From: Deinococcus sp. AB2017081
GTDB taxonomy: Bacteria > Deinococcota > Deinococci > Deinococcales > Deinococcaceae
Direction of reading: 5' to 3'
Length of the DNA stretch: 64,000 nt
Assembly: GCF_034440735.1 (NCBI RefSeq)
Contig: NZ_CP140098.1
Coordinates: 2,845,501-2,909,500, forward strand
Shown piece after piece: positions 51,792 to 61,349 of this stretch (positions are counted from its first letter, which is position 1; each line of letters begins with the position of its first letter). The notes below the pieces were generated by a model. That model was given only the letters and a program-made list of their open reading frames with translations. It had not been told where the DNA came from and ran no database searches. The translations under genes were made by a program, and so were the position numbers.

Positions 51792-52769
51792 TTAGCCCCG
51801 GCTCCGCGCCACCAGCGCGTCCATCGTCGCGTCCATTGTTTCGTCCACCCGCTGGCGGGCGGGGTCGGCGTCGTACCACGCCATGATCTCCCGCGCGCCC
51901 TGGTGGAAGGGGATGGTGCACCGGAAGTCCGGGACGATCCGCCGGATCTTGCGGTTGTCGAAGATCATGGAGTGCGCCTTGTCGCCGAGCAGCCCCGCGC
52001 CCCACTCGGGGTCGGCGGCGGCGATGACGTCGCTGGGGACGTGCACGAGGTCGGCCTTCACGCCGGCGGCGTGGGCGACCATCTCGTAGATGGCGTTCCA
52101 CGGGAGCCACTCGTCGCCGGTGATGTGGTAGGTCTCGCCGATGGCGGCGGGGTGCCCGAGCAGGGGCACAAATCCTTTCGCGAAGTCGGCGTGGTGCGTC
52201 AGCGTCCACAGGCTGGTGCCGTCGCCGTGCACGACGACAGGCCGACCCTGCCGCATGCGGTTCACGACTGTATACCCGCCGTCGAAGGGCAGCAGCGTGC
52301 GGTCGTAGGTGTGCGAGGGCCGGACGATGGTGACGGGGAAGCCGCCGTCGCGGTACGCGCGGATCAGGCGATCCTCGCAGGCGATCTTGTTGCGGGAGTA
52401 CTGCCAGTGGGGGTTTCTCAGGGGCGTGCTCTCGGTGACGGGCAGGGTCTGGGGCGGCGTCTGGTACGCGCTGGCCGACGAGATGAACACGTACTGGCGG
52501 GTGCGACCGGTGAACAGGGCGAGGTCGGTCTCGATGTGTTCGGGCGTGAAGGCGACCCAGTCGACGACAGCGTCGAACTCGTGGTCGCCGAGGGCTGCGG
52601 TCACGGAGGCGGCGTCACGGATGTCGCCGGTAAGGACATGCGCGCCCTGAGGGGTAGGGCGCGAGCTTTCGCCGCGGTTGAGGAGATACAGCTCCACACC
52701 GCGGTCAAGGGCGAACTGCGTGCTGGCGCTGGAGATGATGCCGGTACCGCCGATGAACAGGACTTTCAT
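51792..52769 (-). CDS. NAD-dependent epimerase/dehydratase (atypical SDR)
   Basis: 325 aa. Rossmann start MKVLFIGGTGIISSASTQFALDRG, sugar-nucleotide-type strand VVDWVAFTPEHI, catalytic Ser/Tyr/Lys in FISSASAYQT and PHWQYSRNKIACE, and a C-terminal lobe close to CSP41-like RNA-binding SDR members. The glycine motif GGTGIIS is non-classical. Substrate unknown. TACAGT is 5 nt before the ATG. Confidence 0.8.
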   Translation of the reverse strand: MKVLFIGGTGIISSASTQFALDRGVELYLLNRGESSRPTPQGAHVLTGDIRDAASVTAALGDHEFDAVVDWVAFTPEHIETDLALFTGRTRQYVFISSASAYQTPPQTLPVTESTPLRNPHWQYSRNKIACEDRLIRAYRDGGFPVTIVRPSHTYDRTLLPFDGGYTVVNRMRQGRPVVVHGDGTSLWTLTHHADFAKGFVPLLGHPAAIGETYHITGDEWLPWNAIYEMVAHAAGVKADLVHVPSDVIAAADPEWGAGLLGDKAHSMIFDNRKIRRIVPDFRCTIPFHQGAREIMAWYDADPARQRVDETMDATMDALVARSRG

Positions 52770-52795
52770 GCGTCACTGTACCGCCGCCGTCCTCT

Positions 52796-54193
52796 TCAAT
52801 CCTGGCCGGTGAGTGTCTCGGGCGTGGTCATGAAGAGGTTGTTGATGCTCTCGCACAGGGTGGGATGCGCAAAGGTGGTGTCCCGCAGGTCGGTGGCGGT
52901 CAGGCCCCCCTGCATCGCCAGTTGCAGGGCGCTCATGATCTCGCCGCCCTCGGGGCCCAGCACGGTCGCGCCGAGCAGCAGGTCGGTCGCTTCGTCCACC
53001 ACGGCACGCATCACGCCGGCGGTCTGGCCGGTCTCGATGGCACGGGCGACGCTGGTCATGGGCAGCGTGTACACGCGGGTGGGGCGGCCGAGGCTCCGGG
53101 CCTGCGTGCGGTCGATGCCCATGCGCCCGAGCTGCGGATCCGTGTACAGCGTGTACGGCACGATCCGGCCCTCCGTGCTGCGCTGCGTGCCGTGCAGCAG
53201 GGCGTCGCGGACGATGCGGTGGTCGTCGTAGGAGATATGCGTGAAGGCGGGGCCGCCCTTGATGTCGCCCAGGGCATATACGCCGTCGGCGGCATTCAGA
53301 TGGTCATCCACGACGATGAAGCCGTGCCGGTCGAGCTGCGCGCCGGTGGCCTGGACGTTCAGCGTGTCGGTGTTCGGCACGCGGCCCACGGCGACGAGCA
53401 GGTGCGAGCCGCTCAGGGATTCGTCCCCACCATCCCCGGTGATGTCCAGGGACAGGGTGTCGCCGTGGCGGACGACCCGGCGGGCCTGTGCGCCCAGCCG
53501 GAAGGTGACGCCCTCGGCCTCCAGCACGCCCTGGAGCGCGGTGACCACGTCGGCGTCCTCGCGGGGCAGGAGGCGGTCGCCGGCCTCGACGACGGTCACG
53601 CGGCTGCCCAGGCGGGCGTACAGCTGCGCGAATTCCAGGCTGATGTACCCGCCGCCCAGGATCAGCAGGTGCGCGGGCAGTTCCTTCAGGAGCAGGATGT
53701 CCCTGGAGGCCATGGCCCCCACGCCGTCCAGGCCGGGCAGGTCGGGCCAGCGGGGGCGCGCCCCGGCGTTGATGACCACGTGGTCGGCACTCAGGGTGTG
53801 GGCCTCGCCGTTCACGGTCACCTCGACCTGCCGCACGCCGGTGAAGCGGGCGTCGCCGCGCAGGAGGGTCACGCCGGCCTTGCGCAGCGCGGCCTCGCTG
53901 CCCTCGCGGAAGGCCTGCACGATGCCCTGCGTGCGGTCGACGATGCGCGGCAGGTCGACGGTCGGCGTGGCGTCCACGCCGAGGTCGTGCGATGCACGGG
54001 CGAAGTGGGCAGCGCGGGCGCTGGCGATCATGGTCTTGGTGGGCGTGCAGCCCTCGTTCACGCAGGTGCCGCCCACGTGCCCGCGCTCGATCAGGGTGAC
54101 GTGCCAGCCGGCCTTTGCCAGCGCGCCGGCCAGCGGCCCCCCGGCCTGCCCCGCCCCGATGACCAGGGCGGTCTGTGGAGTCGGGTCAGGCAT
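52796..54193 (-). CDS. mercuric reductase/dihydrolipoamide dehydrogenase-like flavoprotein
   Basis: 465 aa. FAD motif ALVIGAGQAGGPLAGALAKAGWHVTLIERGHVGGTCVNEGCTPTKTM, with the redox pair GGTCVNEGC; NAD(P) motif LILGGGYISLEFAQLYARLGSRVTVVEAGDRLL; VAVGRVPNTDTLN; ALGDIKGGPAFTHISYDDHRIV; C-terminal PTLCESINNLFM. It lacks the vicinal C-terminal Cys pair of MerA, and HPTLCESINN replaces HPTxxE, so Hg(II) reduction is unlikely. A generic pyridine nucleotide-disulfide oxidoreductase is the safe call. Confidence 0.85.
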   Translation of the reverse strand: MPDPTPQTALVIGAGQAGGPLAGALAKAGWHVTLIERGHVGGTCVNEGCTPTKTMIASARAAHFARASHDLGVDATPTVDLPRIVDRTQGIVQAFREGSEAALRKAGVTLLRGDARFTGVRQVEVTVNGEAHTLSADHVVINAGARPRWPDLPGLDGVGAMASRDILLLKELPAHLLILGGGYISLEFAQLYARLGSRVTVVEAGDRLLPREDADVVTALQGVLEAEGVTFRLGAQARRVVRHGDTLSLDITGDGGDESLSGSHLLVAVGRVPNTDTLNVQATGAQLDRHGFIVVDDHLNAADGVYALGDIKGGPAFTHISYDDHRIVRDALLHGTQRSTEGRIVPYTLYTDPQLGRMGIDRTQARSLGRPTRVYTLPMTSVARAIETGQTAGVMRAVVDEATDLLLGATVLGPEGGEIMSALQLAMQGGLTATDLRDTTFAHPTLCESINNLFMTTPETLTGQD

Positions 54194-54233
54194 GGCGGGC
54201 CTTCGGGGCGGAGCTGTGCGGCGTGCAGTTCAT
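54186..54233 (-). CDS. short ORF overlapping the flavoprotein start
   Basis: ATG 54233, with GGAGG 5-7 nt upstream, encodes MNCTPHSSAPKARHA and stops at TGA 54188-54186, overlapping the ATG 54193 of the flavoprotein by 8 bp. The strong SD belongs to the short ORF; the flavoprotein's own SD is weak (GAAGG). Coupled translation is inferred. Confidence 0.35.
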   Translation of the reverse strand: MNCTPHSSAPKARHA

Positions 54234-54358
54234 GGTGCCTCCGGGAACGAGAATGGGTCTCTCCAGCAGTACGGGTGCGCGGGGCGCGGGGTTCACCCAG
54301 GCCACCAGTCTGGGGCCACGGCGTGCCGTGGTGGCAAGAAACCCTCTACGATCGGGAC

Positions 54359-54876
54359 ATGAACGACGCAGGCAGGGACACGAAGGTCATCTACGACGGG
54401 CACATCGTGCGGCTGGAACTGATGGACGGGAAGTGGGAGATCGTGCGGCACGCGGACGCGGTGGCGGTGCTGGCCCTGAACGACGCGGGCGAGATGCTGC
54501 TCGTGCGCCAGGAGCGCCGCGCGGTGGGCGCGGTGACGGTGGAGGCCCCGGCCGGGCTGGTGGACGACGGCGAGGACGCCGCGGCGGCGGCCCGGCGGGA
54601 ACTCCAGGAGGAGGCCGGGCTGGACGGCGACATGGAGAAGCTCACGCACTTCTACGCCAGCCCCGGCTTCTGCGACGAGGCGCTGACGGTGTTCCACGCG
54701 ACGAACCTGCGCGAGAGCAAGCTGCCGCACGACGAGGACGAGGACATCGAGGTGCTGTGGATGAAACCCCAGGCGGTGCTGGACGGATTGAAAGACGGCA
54801 CGCTGGTGGGCAGCGCGTCCACCGTGACGGCGGCGCTGTACGGGCTGCTGCGAACCGCGCCCGTGGCACCGGGCCG

Positions 54877-54880
<4 letters not shown>
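54359..54880 (+). CDS. NUDIX hydrolase, ADP-ribose pyrophosphatase type
   Basis: 173 aa. Complete Nudix box G-x5-E-x7-REUxEExGU starting GLVDDGEDAAA and ending RRELQEEAGL, preceded by VTVEAPAG as in ADP-ribose pyrophosphatases. The N-terminus DGHIVRLELMDGKWEIVRHADAVAVLAL matches that branch. TACGAT (54347-54352) is 6 nt before the ATG. Its TGA overlaps the GTG of ribF. Deinococcus carries many Nudix proteins. A CCACGG/CCGTGG hairpin lies at 54316-54331. Confidence 0.9.
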
Positions 54881-55776
<896 letters not shown>

Positions 55777-55779
55777 TCG

Positions 55780-56301
55780 TCAGCGGGTCGGCGTAAAGGT
55801 CGTGACCGTCCACTCGCCGAAGCCGTCGGCGATCCCGGCGTCGCCAAGACCGCTGTAGAGGTAGGTCGGGTGGCCGGTCTGCGCGTCGAAGGTGACGCGT
55901 ACCTCGGGGCACGTCCGGCCGCGCTGAAACGCGAGTGTCCGGGCGATGTCGTCGAAGCGCTGTTCCATGGTCTGTCTCGCCAGCGGGTTCGGCGTACCCT
56001 CCTGGCCAGGCAGAATCGCGGTGCTGACCGCGCGGCCCGCCCGGACGGTCACGCGGGTATCCGGGAACAGGACGGGCGCAGCGATCTGGTGCAGGTCGTA
56101 GGTGTACGAGGTCACGCCGGAGGCCGTCCAGCGGGCACGGGCCGCCTGGAGATCCCGGCTCAGTGCCGCCAGATCCGGGCGCACGTAGCCGTCACGGCAG
56201 GTGCGGGGAAGCGGCGGCTGACCGGCGGGGGCACCGCCGCCACCGGCCACGGCGGACGTCAGGCTCAGGGCGGCGAGGGCAAGCAGCACGCGGCGGGTCA
56301 T
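55780..56301 (-). CDS. secreted DUF6174-like protein
   Basis: 173 aa. Signal peptide VLLALAALSLTSAVA. The middle region RARWTASGVTSYTYDLHQ, VRAGRAVSTAIL, MEQRFDDIARTLA, and EVRVTFDAQTGHPTYLYSG is typical of DUF6174 proteins, which have a YTYxL core and a DxxxGxP strand. Role unknown. TACGCT is 7 nt before the ATG. Convergent with ribF across 3 bp. Confidence 0.7.
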   Translation of the reverse strand: MTRRVLLALAALSLTSAVAGGGGAPAGQPPLPRTCRDGYVRPDLAALSRDLQAARARWTASGVTSYTYDLHQIAAPVLFPDTRVTVRAGRAVSTAILPGQEGTPNPLARQTMEQRFDDIARTLAFQRGRTCPEVRVTFDAQTGHPTYLYSGLGDAGIADGFGEWTVTTFTPTR

Positions 56302-56406
56302 GCCGGGCAGCGTAGCGGCCGCGTCTGACGGTCAGCTGAGCGGTTCACGCGGCGACGTGCGCAGCCCGCTCCATTCCTGTGCCCGCGTCGGCGCTACCCT
56401 CGGGGC

Positions 56407-57270
56407 ATGACGTCCCCCTCTGCCCTGCCCGCGACCCTGGAACTGGGCTATTCCTTCTGCCCGAACGACACCTTCATCTTCCATGCGCTGCACGCAGGAC
56501 TGGTACAGGGGCCGCTGCCGGTGCGCGAGGTGCTGGAGGACGTGCAGACGCTGAACGAGTGGGCCGTCCAGGGCCGCCTGCCCATGACCAAGATCAGCTA
56601 CCGCGCGTATTTCGGGGTCATGGATCAGTACGTGGCGCTGCGCTCCGGCGGGGCACTGGGCCGGGGGGTGGGGCCGCTGGTCGTCACGCGGGGCGATGTC
56701 GACGACCTGAACGGACGGGTGGTGGCGTCGCCGGGCGCGCTGACCACGGCGAAACTGCTCCTCCGGATGGTCTTCCCACAGGTACAGGTCGTCCGGATGC
56801 GCTACGACGAGGTCATGCCCGCCGTTCAGCGCGGCGAGTACCAGGGCCAGCAGGTGGATGCGGGCCTGATCATCCACGAGTCGCGCTTCACGTTCCAGGA
56901 CTATGGCCTGACACAGCGGCTGGATCTGGGCGCGTGGTGGGAACAGGACACTGGGCTGCCGCTTCCGCTGGGCGCGATCCTGGTGCGGCGCGATCTGCCA
57001 CAGCAGACCCAGCAGGAGCTGAACGCGGCGTTGCGGGCCAGCCTGGAGTACGCCTACGCCCACCCGGAGGCCGCCCGCGCGTACATCCGGCAGCACGCGC
57101 TGGAGATGTCCGACGCCGTCATGCAGGCCCATATCGACCTGTACGTGAACGAGTTCTCACTCGATGTGGGGAACGAGGGCGAGCGGGCGGTGCGCGAACT
57201 GCACCGTCGCGCCGTCAAGGTGGGGGCCGCCCGTCCGTCTGAACAGCCGCTCTTCGTGGCGCTGAACTGA
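56407..57270 (+). CDS. mqnD: 1,4-dihydroxy-6-naphthoate synthase MqnD
   Basis: 287 aa. N-terminal LELGYSFCPNDTFIFHALHAGLV, then LNEWAVQGRLPMTKISYRAYFGVMDQYVALRSGGALGRGVGPLVV, and VDAGLIIHESRFTFQDYGL. It converts cyclic de-hypoxanthine futalosine to 1,4-dihydroxy-6-naphthoate in the futalosine route to menaquinone. It is alone here. TACCCT (56395-56400) is 6 nt before the ATG. Confidence 0.93.
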   Translation: MTSPSALPATLELGYSFCPNDTFIFHALHAGLVQGPLPVREVLEDVQTLNEWAVQGRLPMTKISYRAYFGVMDQYVALRSGGALGRGVGPLVVTRGDVDDLNGRVVASPGALTTAKLLLRMVFPQVQVVRMRYDEVMPAVQRGEYQGQQVDAGLIIHESRFTFQDYGLTQRLDLGAWWEQDTGLPLPLGAILVRRDLPQQTQQELNAALRASLEYAYAHPEAARAYIRQHALEMSDAVMQAHIDLYVNEFSLDVGNEGERAVRELHRRAVKVGAARPSEQPLFVALN

Positions 57271-57368
57271 AGGTCAATGGACGGCTGCCAGCACGCTGTC
57301 AAGGCCAGGTGCTTCAATGTCGCTGCATCAAGTCCTGACGTGAACTTGAGACCATGCTGACGGTCGAT

Positions 57369-57379
57369 TCACAAAGTGA
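57369..57379. promoter_or_regulatory. possible operator upstream of the hydrolase-PQQ-SOD operon
   Basis: TCACAAAGTGA, a 4+4 dyad with AAA centre, flanked by GATTC direct repeats (CGATTC..GATTCG). It lies 151 bp before the hydrolase start, in a 259-bp region that is AT-richer than average, with no visible ORF. Significance is uncertain. Confidence 0.3.
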
Positions 57380-57529
57380 TTCGTTCTCAATCAGGGTCTG
57401 GTTCGTTTGGGACTGTGGGCCCGTAAGGCATTCACCCGGAGGTCACCACCGGCCCGCACTGCGGTTCGGCTCCGTCATCTCCCTGCGAGGAGAAGGACTC
57501 CGGCTCACGCCCACACAACGAGGTTTCCC

Positions 57530-58414
57530 ATGAAGAAGACCACCCTAACGACCCTGACCGCCCTGCTGTGCACGTCCGCCCTCGCCGGAGGCGCCGGCGC
57601 CCAGATGCCCGCCATGCCGATGACCAGCGGCAGCGTGACCGTGAACGGCGCATCGGTGTTCTACAAGACCTCCGGTACGGGCCAGCCCCTGGTGCTGATC
57701 CACGGCTACCCGCTGAACGGCGAGCTGTTCAAGAACAACCGCAATCTGCCGGGCTACCAGGTGATCACGGTCGACCTTCCCGGCTTCGGCAAGAGCGTCG
57801 CGCCGGACGCGAACGCCAGCATCGAGAACTACGCGATGACCATGCTGGCGTTCATGGACGCCATGAAGATCGACAAGGCCGTGGTGGGCGGCATGAGCAT
57901 GGGCGGCATGACCCTGCTGCAGATGTACAAGATGGCTCCTGAGCGCTTCCGGGGCCTGATCCTCATTGATACGACCGCCGACCCGGCAGGCGTGGCCGAG
58001 GCGGCGTCGTGGCGCGGGAACGCGCAGCAGGCGCAGCAGATGGGCGTGGCCAGCCTGGTGCCCGGCCTGCTGCCGCGCATGCTGACCTCGGTGAGCCGCA
58101 CGACCATGCCCAACCAGGTCGCGCACCTGAGCACCCTGGTGAAGAACGCCAGCCTGAACGGCGCGGTGGGCGGAGGGAATGCCCTGGCGACCCGGCCGGA
58201 CGCCAACCCGGTTCTGGCCACCATCACCGTGCCCACGCTGATCGTGGCCGGGGTCGAGGACAACGTCACCCCGACCGAACTGCAGCTGAAGATGAAGAAC
58301 GCGATTTCCGGCAGCACCCTGGTTCAGATTCCCGGTGCCGGCCACGCGGCCACCTTCGAGAAGGCGCAGGCCATGAACGCCGCGCTGCTGCGCTGGCTGC
58401 CGACTGTCCGCTGA
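57530..58414 (+). CDS. secreted alpha/beta hydrolase
   Basis: 294 aa from ATG 57530 with GAGG 7 nt upstream. Signal peptide KKTTLTTLTALLCTSALAGG. QPLVLIHGYPLNGELFKN, VVGGMSMGGMTLLQMYKMAP (nucleophile), LIVAGVEDNVTPTELQL (Asp), IPGAGHAATFEKAQ (His): a complete catalytic set of the haloperoxidase/esterase group. First gene of a three-gene cluster of exported proteins. Substrate unknown. Confidence 0.82.
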   Translation: MKKTTLTTLTALLCTSALAGGAGAQMPAMPMTSGSVTVNGASVFYKTSGTGQPLVLIHGYPLNGELFKNNRNLPGYQVITVDLPGFGKSVAPDANASIENYAMTMLAFMDAMKIDKAVVGGMSMGGMTLLQMYKMAPERFRGLILIDTTADPAGVAEAASWRGNAQQAQQMGVASLVPGLLPRMLTSVSRTTMPNQVAHLSTLVKNASLNGAVGGGNALATRPDANPVLATITVPTLIVAGVEDNVTPTELQLKMKNAISGSTLVQIPGAGHAATFEKAQAMNAALLRWLPTVR

Positions 58415-58425
58415 GTGCCCGTTCC

Positions 58426-58455
58426 GGATGCCCTTGCCTGACGGCGAGGGCGTCC
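58426..58455 (+). terminator. intergenic hairpin after the secreted hydrolase
   Basis: GGATGCCCTTGCC with GGCGAGGGCGTCC (one mismatch) and a short loop, followed by TTCCTTCC. It lies between two cotranscribed genes, so it may be a partial terminator or stability element. Confidence 0.5.
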
Positions 58456-58481
58456 TTCCTTCCTCTGTCCTGGAGCACACC

Positions 58482-59720
58482 ATGAAATCGATCCTGACCG
58501 GTCTTCTCTCCGCTGCCCTGCTGTCCTCACCGGCTCTGGCCCAGACTGACCCGCCCACCCCCCGGCCCATCGCGCCCGGCGAGGCCCCCGTGACGGTCAC
58601 GGCGACCCGCAACGAACCGACGCCGCTGGAATTCACGCCCGACAAGCTCTCCCGGCTGAAGGTGCCCGCCGGCTTCACGATCAAGGTCATGGCGACCGGT
58701 CTGGGCAACGCCCGGATGCTGCACGTCATGCCTGACGGCGGCATCTACCTGTCGCGCCGTGCCCAGGGCGACGTCTGGTACATGAAGGACGTCAACAAGG
58801 ACGGCAAAATCGAGGCTGTCGAGAGAAAGCAGGTCGCCCAGAACATGAAGCTGGCGCACGGCCTGGACGTGAAGAACAATAAGATGTACGTGGTAGGCGA
58901 GAAGACCATCTGGGTCATGGACATGGCCCAGGACGGCTCGCTGAGTGTGCCCCGCGTGTTCGCAGATGGTTTCCCCGACGCCGGCCAGCACCCGGCCCGC
59001 GACGTGCAGTGGGGGCCGGACGGCTACCTGTATGCGTCCTTCGGCTCGACCAACAACGACTCGCCCACCCAGAACCCCGAGGAAGCGACGATCCTGCGGA
59101 TCAGCCCCGACGGCAAGACCCGCGAGGTCTATGCCCGCGGGCTGCGGCACACCATCGGCTTCGGGTGGCACCCGGCGACCGGCGTGCTGTACGGGGCCGA
59201 CCAGGGCAGCGACTGGCACGGCGACAACATTCCGCCTGAAGAGATCAATGTCATCGAGCGGGGCAAGAACTACGGCTGGCCCTTCTGCTACGGCAACAAG
59301 GTGCCCGACCCCTACGTGAATGTCGGCAATATCCCCGGCAAGATCACGAAAGAGGCGTACTGCGCGACCACCCAGGGCAGCGTGCTGAACTACACCGCGC
59401 ACGCGGCCGCGATCGGCATGAACTATTACTCGGGCACGCAGTTCCCGGCCGAGTACCGCAACGACGCCTTCATCGCGTACCGGGGATCGTGGAACCGCGA
59501 CCAGCCCAGCGGCTACGAGATCTCCCGACTGGTGTTCGATGACCAGAACCGCCCCACTGGCATCCAGCCCTTCGTGACGGGCTTCGTGTTCCAGGACGGT
59601 GACGTCTGGAAGCAGTTCGGCCGGGTGGCCGGCGTGGCGACCTACACCGACGGCAGCCTGCTCTTCACGGACGACCAGAGCGGCGTGCTGTACCGCGTGC
59701 TGTACACGGGAGGAAACTGA
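58482..59720 (+). CDS. secreted PQQ-type sugar dehydrogenase (sorbosone dehydrogenase-like)
   Basis: 412 aa. Start at ATG 58482 with TGGAG; signal peptide SILTGLLSAALLSSPALAQ. Beta-propeller with typical segments: LPDGGIYLSRRAQGDVWYM, RDVQWGPDGYLYASFGSTNND, RHTIGFGWHPATGVLYGADQGSDWHGDNIPPEEINVIERGKNYGWPFCYGN, AYRGSWNRDQPSGYEISRLVF. It matches the soluble aldose or sorbosone dehydrogenase group, which use PQQ. No haem c motif. No PQQ synthesis genes are near. Confidence 0.83.
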   Translation: MKSILTGLLSAALLSSPALAQTDPPTPRPIAPGEAPVTVTATRNEPTPLEFTPDKLSRLKVPAGFTIKVMATGLGNARMLHVMPDGGIYLSRRAQGDVWYMKDVNKDGKIEAVERKQVAQNMKLAHGLDVKNNKMYVVGEKTIWVMDMAQDGSLSVPRVFADGFPDAGQHPARDVQWGPDGYLYASFGSTNNDSPTQNPEEATILRISPDGKTREVYARGLRHTIGFGWHPATGVLYGADQGSDWHGDNIPPEEINVIERGKNYGWPFCYGNKVPDPYVNVGNIPGKITKEAYCATTQGSVLNYTAHAAAIGMNYYSGTQFPAEYRNDAFIAYRGSWNRDQPSGYEISRLVFDDQNRPTGIQPFVTGFVFQDGDVWKQFGRVAGVATYTDGSLLFTDDQSGVLYRVLYTGGN

Positions 59721-59721
59721 C

Positions 59722-61152
59722 ATGCGCGCACTCGTTCTGGGCACCCTGGGGATGACCGCTGCGCTGGCAGCCGGCGGCCTGGCGCTGGGAGGCGGGGCCG
59801 AGATGCCGATGGCGATGGCCGCCCCGGCCACCACGCCGCTGCGGGCCACCGCGTCCCTGCGCACGCCCGACGGGGCGGCAGCCGGTACCGCGACCTTCGA
59901 GCAGGTGGGAGCTGGCGTGCGCGTGACCGTCACGGCCACGGGCCTGACCCCCGGGCAGCACGGCATGCACGTGCATGACCTGGGCAAGTGCACGCCGGGC
60001 GTGGATGCGGCGACGAACACCATCGTGCCCTTCGGCGGGGCAGGTGGGCACTTCGACCCCGGCATGAGCGGCAACCACGATTCCCCCACGGCCGGCAACA
60101 AGTACGGGCACGGTGGCGACGCCCCCATGCTGACCGTCGGTGCGGACGGCACCGGGCGGGCCACCTTCACGACCGACAAGTTCAGCCTGACCGGCATGAC
60201 CGGCGTGCTGAACCGCACTCTGGTCATCCATGCCCAGCCCGACGACTACAAGAGCGACCCCTCCGGGATGACCGGTGCCCGCGAGCGCTGCGGAATCATC
60301 ACCCGCGGCGACATCACGGTGCGGGACTACACCCTGCCCGGCCCGCAGGACTTCCCGGAGGGGGTGGCCTACGATGCCCGCAAGGGCGTGCTGTACGCCG
60401 GCAGTGCGGCGAACGGCACGATCTACGCCGTGAACGCGAATACCGGCGCAGTGAGCGTCTTCAACCAGGGCGGCGGTCAGGGCCGGGGCAGTGCCCTGGG
60501 CCTGAAGGTCGATACCCTGGGCCGCGTGTGGGCTGCCGGCGGCGCGACCGGCACGGTCACCGTGTTCAGCACCGACGGTTTCCCCGTGGCGATCCTCAAG
60601 ACGCCGCCCTCACCGGACGCCTACGTGAACGACCTGACGCCGGCCCCGGACGGCAACGTGTATGTCACGGATTCCACGCGCCCCGTGATCTTCCGGGTCA
60701 CGCCGGATCTGAAGCTCAGCGCGTGGCTGGATCTGGCAGGCACACCCCTGAAATACGGCCCCGGCATCAACCTGAACGGCATCGTCGCCACGCCGGACGG
60801 CCGGGCGCTGCTGGCCGTGCAGCTGAACACAGGTGACCTGTGGCGCATCGACCTGCGCACGAAGGCCGTGAGCCGCGTCATGGGTGGCCTGACCCGGGGC
60901 GACGGCATGCTGCTCGACGGCCGCACGCTGTATGTGGTTCGCAATGCCGAGCAGGTGATCGCGAAGGTCACACTCAACGCGGACTACACCTCGGGCACGG
61001 TGACCAGCGAGGAGCCGCTGACCGGCCTGCGCTTCCCCACCACGCTGACAGCGGTCGGCGGCGATCTGGTCGTGGCGCAGGGCCAGCTGAACAAGCTGCA
61101 GGGCGGCACGCCAGAGGCGCCCTTCAAGTTGACTCGGTTCAAGAAATTCTGA
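59722..61152 (+). CDS. Cu/Zn superoxide dismutase fused to a beta-propeller
   Basis: 476 aa; SD GGGAGG. A signal region precedes residue 35. Residues 40-200 are a complete Cu/Zn SOD: copper ligands H83 and H85 (GMHVHDLGKC), H170 (LVIHAQ); bridging H110 (GGHFDP); zinc H119, H130 and D133 (HGGD); electrostatic Arg 187 and disulfide Cys 90/190. From about 207 a beta-propeller like SMP-30/gluconolactonase or NHL proteins follows (FPEGVAYDARKGVLYAGSAANGTIYAV, repeated strands). The fusion is uncommon. It may dispose of superoxide at a site of oxidative sugar chemistry; inferred from the PQQ neighbour. Confidence 0.88.
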   Translation: MRALVLGTLGMTAALAAGGLALGGGAEMPMAMAAPATTPLRATASLRTPDGAAAGTATFEQVGAGVRVTVTATGLTPGQHGMHVHDLGKCTPGVDAATNTIVPFGGAGGHFDPGMSGNHDSPTAGNKYGHGGDAPMLTVGADGTGRATFTTDKFSLTGMTGVLNRTLVIHAQPDDYKSDPSGMTGARERCGIITRGDITVRDYTLPGPQDFPEGVAYDARKGVLYAGSAANGTIYAVNANTGAVSVFNQGGGQGRGSALGLKVDTLGRVWAAGGATGTVTVFSTDGFPVAILKTPPSPDAYVNDLTPAPDGNVYVTDSTRPVIFRVTPDLKLSAWLDLAGTPLKYGPGINLNGIVATPDGRALLAVQLNTGDLWRIDLRTKAVSRVMGGLTRGDGMLLDGRTLYVVRNAEQVIAKVTLNADYTSGTVTSEEPLTGLRFPTTLTAVGGDLVVAQGQLNKLQGGTPEAPFKLTRFKKF

Positions 61153-61164
61153 CCGAATCTGGAA

Positions 61165-61209
61165 CATGAGGAGGGGGGCAGACCCAATCGGCCTGCCCCC
61201 CTTCTCATG
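61165..61209 (+). terminator. strong terminator after the SOD fusion gene
   Basis: CATGAG-GAGGGGGGCAG (61165-61181) with CTGCCCCCC-TTCTCATG (61193-61209). A G/C-rich stem of 9 bp extends through AT to a total of about 15 pairs. It lies just after the stop. Confidence 0.75.
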
Positions 61210-61349
61210 TCTGCTGCGCGCGCGTTCTCATCGTCATCCCACGCAGTCGGTCGGCGGCCTCGGCACGCGCACTTCCCTGCGACGCGTCGGTGGCCCGCCG
61301 TGTGAAAACTGTAAGAACTTAGTGGAGATTCGTGGGTTAGGCTGTCCGG

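Noticed and set aside
52796..54193. Calling the flavoprotein MerA (mercuric reductase)
   Set aside because: The vicinal C-terminal Cys pair is absent and no mer genes are near.
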